This document shows positions 58,494 to 64,000 of a stretch of 64,000 nt of DNA, one piece after another. The stretch covers positions 980,744 through 1,044,743 of the forward strand of contig NW_027506907.1 of assembly GCF_052324685.1 (NCBI RefSeq). The letters are read 5' to 3'. Position 1 is the first letter of the stretch. Every line of letters begins with the position of its first letter. A program made the position numbers and the translations under genes. The notes under the pieces were generated by a model. The model was not told the DNA's origin, did not search any database, and saw only the letters and a program-made list of their open reading frames with translations. This DNA comes from Brachyhypopomus gauderio (taxonomy: Eukaryota; Chordata; Actinopteri; Gymnotiformes; Hypopomidae).

Positions 58494-61430
58494 ATAATAA
58501 TATTAATAATAATAATAATAATAGGTTACATTTATATAGTGCCTTTCACAAAGCCAAGGATGCGTAACATCACATATGAGGGGACACACTCTTAAGAAGA
58601 ATAATGATAGGTAGAGGAAAGTTTGAAGTTGTTTTTTGAAAGAAGACTTTGAAAGAAGAGATTGAGGCAGAGAGTTCCAGAGTTTTGGGGCAGCAGCACT
58701 GAAAGATCTACTGCCCATGGAAGCATTACTGTATTGTTTCCGGATGATAATGCCTAAGGGGGAAATTTAGAGAACGAATAAAAGGGGTCCAAGAACAGAG
58801 CCCTGGGGTACCCCCTGAGTGACAGGTGTAGTGGAAGATCTGTAGGAGCCTAGTAATATAAATTGTTGCCTGTTGGTGAGATAATACTGTAGCCAAATAA
58901 TAGCCAATCCTGTAACACAGATAGACTGTTGCATGGCAACAATTTTTTCCATTATTTTAGCCATGAATGGGAGGTGCGAGATGGGTCTGTAATTAGATGG
59001 CAAAGATGGGTATGGACCAGGTTTTTTTTGTATAGGTGTGACAGCAGCTATTTTGAGAGAAGAGGGGACGGTGCCTAACAAGAAGTATTGGTTTATCAAT
59101 TGGGAAATAGGAGTGGATATAAATTTGAGAAGGGTGGGGGAGCTGGGTCAAGTTTACAGGAAGAGGAGGACGACTCACTAAGGATGTCAGACACGGTGGT
59201 AGTTTCAACAGAAGTAAAGGCAGAAAGGCATTTATTTGTACTCTGAGAGGGAACTTCGGGGAAAAATGAACTAGTCAATATGAGAAATAGTTGATGTCTT
59301 GTTCATTTTATCTTGAATGAAATCTAAGAAGGCATTACACTGTTCAGTAGAGGAATGAAAGATGGAAGAGGGTGATTAAAGAAGTTTATTTATAGTGTTA
59401 AATAAAGCTTTGGGCCTATAGCAACTACCATTTATGATACTGGAGTAATGATACTGACACTGATACTGGCAGTATTTAAAGCATCCCTATACTTGGATAC
59501 TAGTTGATTAAAGATCATGAGGTGAACCATGAGTCCAGTCTTTTTGTGAAGGCGCTCAAGACACCTAACTTTGGTCTTAATAGCTCTGAGCTCAGGAGTT
59601 AACCATGGAGAGGAGTGGGTAGCAGGGACCTGTCTAATCTTCGGAGAAGCATGGATGTTGAGTGTTGCAGAGATAGTATTGCTATAATGTGTAAGAATGT
59701 CATCAGGTGAGGACAGTTTAGAGACATCCGCAAAAGATGAAGAAAGAAGGGAGTGAGAGAAAGCCTGAGGGTCAAATGAGTTTAGTTTATGGAAGGTAAC
59801 AATTGTTTTAGAGAGAGATTTAGGAGAAGGCAGACTCAAAGAACATTCAATGAGCTTATGGTCAGTAAAACCAACAACAGAACCAGAAACTGAAATGTCC
59901 AGGAGCCCAGATGTACAGAGCAAATCGAGGATGTGTCCATGAGTGTGCATGGAAAAATCGACATGTTGTGTAAGTCCAAAACATTCAATTTGGATGTCTG
60001 ACAATTTTCTGCAATTAAATAAACAGAAGACAGAGGTTCTTGTTCTTGGCAGTGATTCACAAAGGAATGATGTCCAGACCTATTTAAATCAAATGAATCT
60101 GAATGCCAGACAATGTGTTAAGAACCTGGACGTCACCTTTGATAATGAGCTCAGCTTCAAATCACACATCATGACTACATGCAAAACAGCTTATTTTCAC
60201 CTTCGAAACATCGCTAAGGTCCGAGATATGCTCACTCCTGCTGACGGTGAAAAACTTGTCCATGCATTTATCACATCAAGGCTAGATTATTGTAACGCTG
60301 TTCTATCTGCTCTTCCAAAGAGCTCTATTTCTCACCTACAGCGAGTTCAGAACTGCAAGGGTTCTGACCCGCAGGAGAAAGAGGGATCATATTACACCGG
60401 CACTCCACTCACTGCACTGGTTACCTGTCAGCTTTAGAATAGATTTTAAGGTTCTAGTGATGGTTTTTAAATGCCTTCATGGTCTTGCTCCTCTTTACCT
60501 CAGTGAAATGATGGTTAGATATGTTCCAGTCAGGTCTCTCAGGTCTTCAAACGGTAATCTACTGGTGATTCCTAAAAGCTGATTAAAGATTGGCGAGGGT
60601 GCTTTTAGCCACTATGGCCCAAAGCTCTGGAACTCTCTTCCTGAAGAGCTCAGAGGCATTTCATCCCTGCATAGTCTCAAAACTTTCCTGTTTAGATCTG
60701 CTTTTAGTTAAGAAACTCTCAATCTTATTTACTTTATTACATTATGTTGTCTATTATTTTATAATTTGTCACTTTATTTCATTATTTTATTGTGTTTGTT
60801 TCCTTTTTATCTTTAATTTCTTTTAATATTTTATTTTTGTCTTATCTTTGCTTCCTTTTATTGTTTCTTTTTTATTTATTCTGTAAATTACATTCATGAG
60901 TTCTACAGACAATGCACATGTGGAGAATATTAAAGTCACCCAATAACATGATGGCAGAAAACGTGGCGGAGGCTACTGTGAGCAATTCATTTAATTCAGT
61001 TACGAAATTAGCAGGAGATTTGGGAGGACGATAAATTAACAGTAGCAGAAATGGTGTAGCAGCAGCGACTTTCAAAGCTAAATATTCAAATGATGTGGTG
61101 TTATGAAAAGTCAACTCTTTGACCTTTAACCTATGCTGGAAAACTGCAGCTAATCCTCTTCCTTTCCCAGTAAGCTGATACTTTGATATGAAGGTGAAAC
61201 CATTGGGCAACATCATGTTTAAGTGAATGTAGTCTTCAGCCTGCTGTAAGGTTTCAGTTAACAAAAGCATGTCCAGTTTGTTATGGAGATGTGAGATTAT
61301 GCATGTTCCCAATAGGGCAAAAATTACCGTAGTTAATTCCTTTGGTATGTAAATGATGATGAACAGTGCGTTTGTGAGTCCAGATGACAGGGATGGAACC
61401 ATCAGGAACGTAGTGTGTTGTTGTACCAAC
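58494..61430 (-). mobile_element. L2/CR1-type LINE, degenerate
   Basis: On the minus strand, from 61.43 kb downward: endonuclease pieces MLLLTETLQQAEDYIHLN, LLLLIYRPPKSPANFV and LLGDFNI. After the nested LINE come DHKLIECSLSLPSPKS and SSPWLTPELRAIKTKVR (59.5-59.9 kb). Then the reverse transcriptase PSNYRPISHLPFMAKIMEKI and VTQGVPQGSVLGPLLFVL (58.77-59.1 kb), and the tail PKLWNSLPQSLLSKSSFKK (58.6 kb) with TATATAGTGCC and an (ATT)n end. The YADD region is deleted. Inactive. Confidence 0.8.
60003..60895 (+). mobile_element. LINE 3' half nested in the minus-strand LINE
   Basis: Plus-strand frame: NFLQLNKQKTEVLVLGSDSQ, NLDVTFDNELSFKSHIMTTC and ITSRLDYCNAVLSALPKSS, the region after the RT motifs. 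Then GPKLWNSLPEELRG-like sequence follows at about 60620, and a T-rich end. It divides the endonuclease of the surrounding LINE. Confidence 0.8.
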
Positions 61431-61997
61431 TGTACCCTTCCAACCCACGCACTTCCATCACATGATGGGCTCCACCTGATAGAAATCTGCAGAATAGAGT
61501 GTTTAAGTAATGAACCTTTCTGACGCAGATGCCTGGTGACTCTGATATGGGTGTGAGATCATCTTAAAGGTCATTCTCTTCACCATACAGTAAACAAATG
61601 TGTAGATTTGATGTCAGCATCTGAGAATCTGAGAAAAAAGAAATTTAAATGCTTTTTGAAATTATGTCTGATTAAGCGTTTTGAGAAACTGATGATCCAG
61701 ATAGGAAATGAATCATATGAATGAATGATGAATCATATGAATGAATTATGAATGATAGTTCATTCTGGTGGGGTGGCAAGTTTCAACACATCCAACCAAG
61801 ATTTATTTAGCCAATTTACAAATGACACTTAAAAATACTCTGAAAGCAGTCAGGCTAATTTAAAGTCTAGTGTAGTGGTTTTTGTCATGTTGGAGAGCCA
61901 GTTTCACAAGATCCTGCCCTGAAAACCAACACCTCACCAAGCACATCTGACACTTTTGCACTCAGGTGTGGCTCAGGTTTACTTGTCCCAATGACTA
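61431..61997. other. Upstream region of LL4
   Basis: I see no exon or clear repeat here beyond short ATGAATGAAT iterations near 61710-61750. Confidence 0.35.
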
Positions 61998-62080
61998 TGA
62001 CTCAGCATAAAACCAGCACAATGGTTGAAGATCCATGGTGGTGGTGGCAGGACATTATGCGGGATGCCAGACCTTTATAT
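61998..62080 (+). promoter_or_regulatory. LL4 promoter: TGACTCAGC and TATA-like box
   Basis: TGACTCAGC at 61998-62006 and TTTATAT at 62074-62080 precede the LL4 start codon by about 140 and 60 bp. The nonamer is shared with LL2. Confidence 0.45.
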
Positions 62081-62138
62081 GGCTGCAACCGGTCACTCGC
62101 CATGCAGGACCTACAGAGGAGAGACGAACACAGTCAAG

Positions 62139-64000
62139 ATGCAGTTCCGTTCAGCAATGGAGGTGGTGTTGCTGGTGTTAGCGATGGTGTTGATGTCCCC
62201 CAGTGTGAGTGACGGTCGAATACTGAGCAAGTGTGAGCTGAGGGATCGACTGAACGCGACTCTGCCTGCAGATGTGCTAGACCACATCGGAGGACTGGCC
62301 AAACGTAAGTGAAGCTGAGATCATTGCTGTTCTTTCTCTCATTAGCATAAAGAAGCTGACTTTAGAATCTCTTCTCTCTGCTTCGCAGTTGTGTGCTATG
62401 TGAACCTGTGTTCTGGGTTCAACACAAGCAAGGTCCAGGAGGTCCCTGTTTCCAACCTTGGTGGTACCAGTCACGAAAGCCCGAGCAACTCCACACATGG
62501 GTCAAGCAGCGAGGAGTCTGATGAAGATGAAGATGAAGATAACGATGACGATGAACATCACACAGTTCCAGTCAACCTCAGTAACTCAAACTTCACTCCC
62601 ACAACACACGCTTCCAGTCATCTCCGCAGGCTCAGGTCTGTGCAAAACAATGAAGAAAAGGATGAAGACCATGAAGAGGATGATGAGGATGAGGAGGGCA
62701 ATGAAGGAGCAGCCAGTGTCACCAAATCAAGCAACACATCTTATACAACTAATAATTCATCCTCCTCATCCGACTTCAACCAAATTACTTCAACCAGCAC
62801 CCCTATAACATCAACAAACCCCACAACATCCTCTACAACATCAACCGCCTTTCTGAGGATGTATGGTTTGTTTCAGTTGCCACAGAGTGTTTGCTCCTCA
62901 GAAGATCAGTCTTCTGCCAACCTCTGCAATATGACCTGCAATAGTGAGTGGCACACTAATATTTCTCCTATACTAGCCGTTAGTTTAAGTAAGTAACTTA
63001 CATATAACTTAACATTATTGTAAGTAGTAACTTACATTTGCATGAATGTGCTTACTGACACCTGACTGAAATCACACTTTTAAGGTCTGATGGACGATGA
63101 CGTCAATGATGACTTTTCTTGTCTTGGTAAAATGTGAGTAATAATCAAAGTGATGGTTAAACAAAAACAAAAACAAACAAAGTAATTCTGAAATCCGTCA
63201 AAGAATTTGGCATTGTTGTGGTTATTGATTAGCACAAGTTAAATGTGAGTTAACTTTCAAATCTATTTGAATAGCTGTGATTATTTTTATTTCACAGCTA
63301 GTCTCTAAAAGCAATACATGTTTATCAAGACCCACTGTTTCATTCATGTATTTCTCTCACTTTTTACAAATATTAATGTAATTTTGTTTTTTTTATAAAT
63401 ATTAATGCTTTGTCAACAGCCTCAGCCATCCAGAGGAACCTTTTATAGAGCATGTCTGGGAACAGTAAGTAGCAAAGCAAACATCTGGATTTTAAAATAA
63501 GATAAGAGATAAAATAAGATAATACTTTATTAACCCCTCAGCGTGGAAATTTGCATTGTTACAGCAGCAGAGAATAGTGTCAGGAAATACACATATATAA
63601 GATTCAGATATACAGAGAAATAAATAAAGAGTATAAATATATATGCAATGTATGTAGTTCTAAACAGTTATGGTTATTGCACATGGTAGACTTAAATATT
63701 GCACATGGTAGAGCAGTAAGAGCAGTAAAGTACAGTGTGCAGTTTGTTGTACAGTATGAGCTATGGAGAGCAGTGTCTGTTGTACAGTACAGGTGAACTA
63801 TGGAGAGCAGTGTCTGTTGTACAGTACAGGTGAACTATGGAGAGCAGTGGCTGTTGTACAGTACAGGTGAACTATGGAGAGCAGTGGCTGTTGTACAGTA
63901 CAGGTGAACTATGGAGAGCAGTGGCTGTTGTACAGTCTGACGGCATGTGGAAGGAAGGACCTGCGGTATCTCTCCTTCACACAGCGCGGGTGCAGCAGCC
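62139..64000 (+). CDS. LL4: secreted alpha-lactalbumin/lysozyme-C-like protein, acidic and Ser/Thr-rich arm (3' end outside window)
   Basis: Exons seen: 62139-62304, 62389-62943, 63085-63133, 63420-63464, with matching phases. The last exon, with Cys115 and Cys127, is not found before 64000. Signal peptide MEVVLLVLAMVLMSPSVSDG, then RILSKCELRDRLNATL. Exon 2 opens LVCYVNLCSGFNTSKV: the Glu35 position is Cys, an extra cysteine. The arm runs SSSEESDEDEDEDNDDDEHH, a second acidic stretch, then Ser/Thr/Asn-rich sequence, ending RMYGLFQLPQSVCSSE ... LCNMTCN (Met at Asp52). Exon 3 gives CNSLMDDDVNDDFSC, calcium ligands kept, but is four codons shorter than in the paralogues. The GTAAGT donor at 63465 shows the gene continues. 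I chose the ATG at 62139 because it aligns with MQF of LL2 and LL3. Confidence 0.85.
63490..63700 (-). mobile_element. LINE 3' tail after LL4 exon 4
   Basis: The minus strand reads AATTTCCACGCTGAGGGGTT and AATAAAGTATTATCTTAT, the usual 3' end of a fish LINE family ending in TTATCT repeats. It lies in LL4 intron 4. Confidence 0.55.
63761..63940. repeat. 37-bp tandem repeat in LL4 intron 4
   Basis: About 4.8 copies of CTATGGAGAGCAGTGTCTGT plus TGTACAGTACAGGTGAA start at 63761, 63798, 63835, 63872 and 63909. The remaining 60 bases to the edge look like the continuing LINE. Confidence 0.9.

Overview
The window looks like nuclear DNA of a teleost fish. Genes are split by GT-AG introns, intergenic space is packed with fish-type transposable elements (L2-like and other LINEs, tRNA-derived SINEs, hAT, Tc1 and Harbinger-type DNA elements, many solo LTRs), and simple repeats are frequent. 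I cannot name the species.

The only host gene family I recognise is a cluster, all on the + strand, of secreted proteins with the c-type lysozyme / alpha-lactalbumin fold. I call them LL1 (5493-12031), LL2 (38482-40299), LL3 (53650-57906) and LL4 (62139 to beyond the window edge). There is also a truncated tandem duplicate of LL1 (18162-19769) and two exon-1 relics (12729-12830, 20463-20565). In the three genes seen complete, all eight lysozyme cysteines are present. In all four genes the alpha-lactalbumin-type calcium loop (DDxxxDD pattern) is intact. The positions of both lysozyme catalytic acids are substituted (Glu35 to T/N/S/C, Asp52 to F/L/L/M), so they should not be muramidases. The lactose-synthase contact residues of alpha-lactalbumin are not kept either. 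The striking feature is exon 2: at one fixed point in the beta-domain, just before the YGLFQL strand, each paralogue carries a long, unrelated low-complexity arm. It is Asn-Ser-Thr sequon repeats in LL1, acidic Ser/Asp sequence in LL2, a 22-residue Thr-rich mucin-like repeat in LL3, and acidic plus Ser/Thr sequence in LL4. This domain architecture is the best candidate here for something undescribed.

Layout: 1-5.4 kb, hAT element, solo LTR and AT-rich repeats. 5.5-12 kb, LL1, whose first intron holds a 5'-inverted LINE with three later insertions. 10.5-27.5 kb, a tandem duplication (7.7 kb unit) with breakpoints inside LL1 exon 2 and inside an L2-type LINE. 26.3-33.3 kb, that LINE with several nested insertions, including a 1.8 kb palindrome. 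33.8-37.3 kb, Tc1-type elements with a solo LTR and a SINE nested inside. 38.5-40.3 kb, LL2. 41.1-46.2 kb, a Gypsy element with apparently identical LTRs inside an older solo LTR. 47.6-52.5 kb, an L2-type LINE split by a MITE, a young non-autonomous LTR element and a hAT element. 53.6-57.9 kb, LL3. 58-61.4 kb, SINE and LINEs. 62.1-64 kb, LL4.

The genes share a layout: a TATA-like box 40-70 bp before the ATG, a short exon 1 (signal peptide plus Cys6), a giant exon 2, a 49-61 bp exon 3 carrying the calcium loop, a small frame-neutral exon 4, and a last exon with two cysteines. The repeats appear to have driven duplication and spacing of the cluster. Nothing in the sequence states the physiological role. 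All exon calls come from splice-signal inspection and reading-phase checks, without transcript data.
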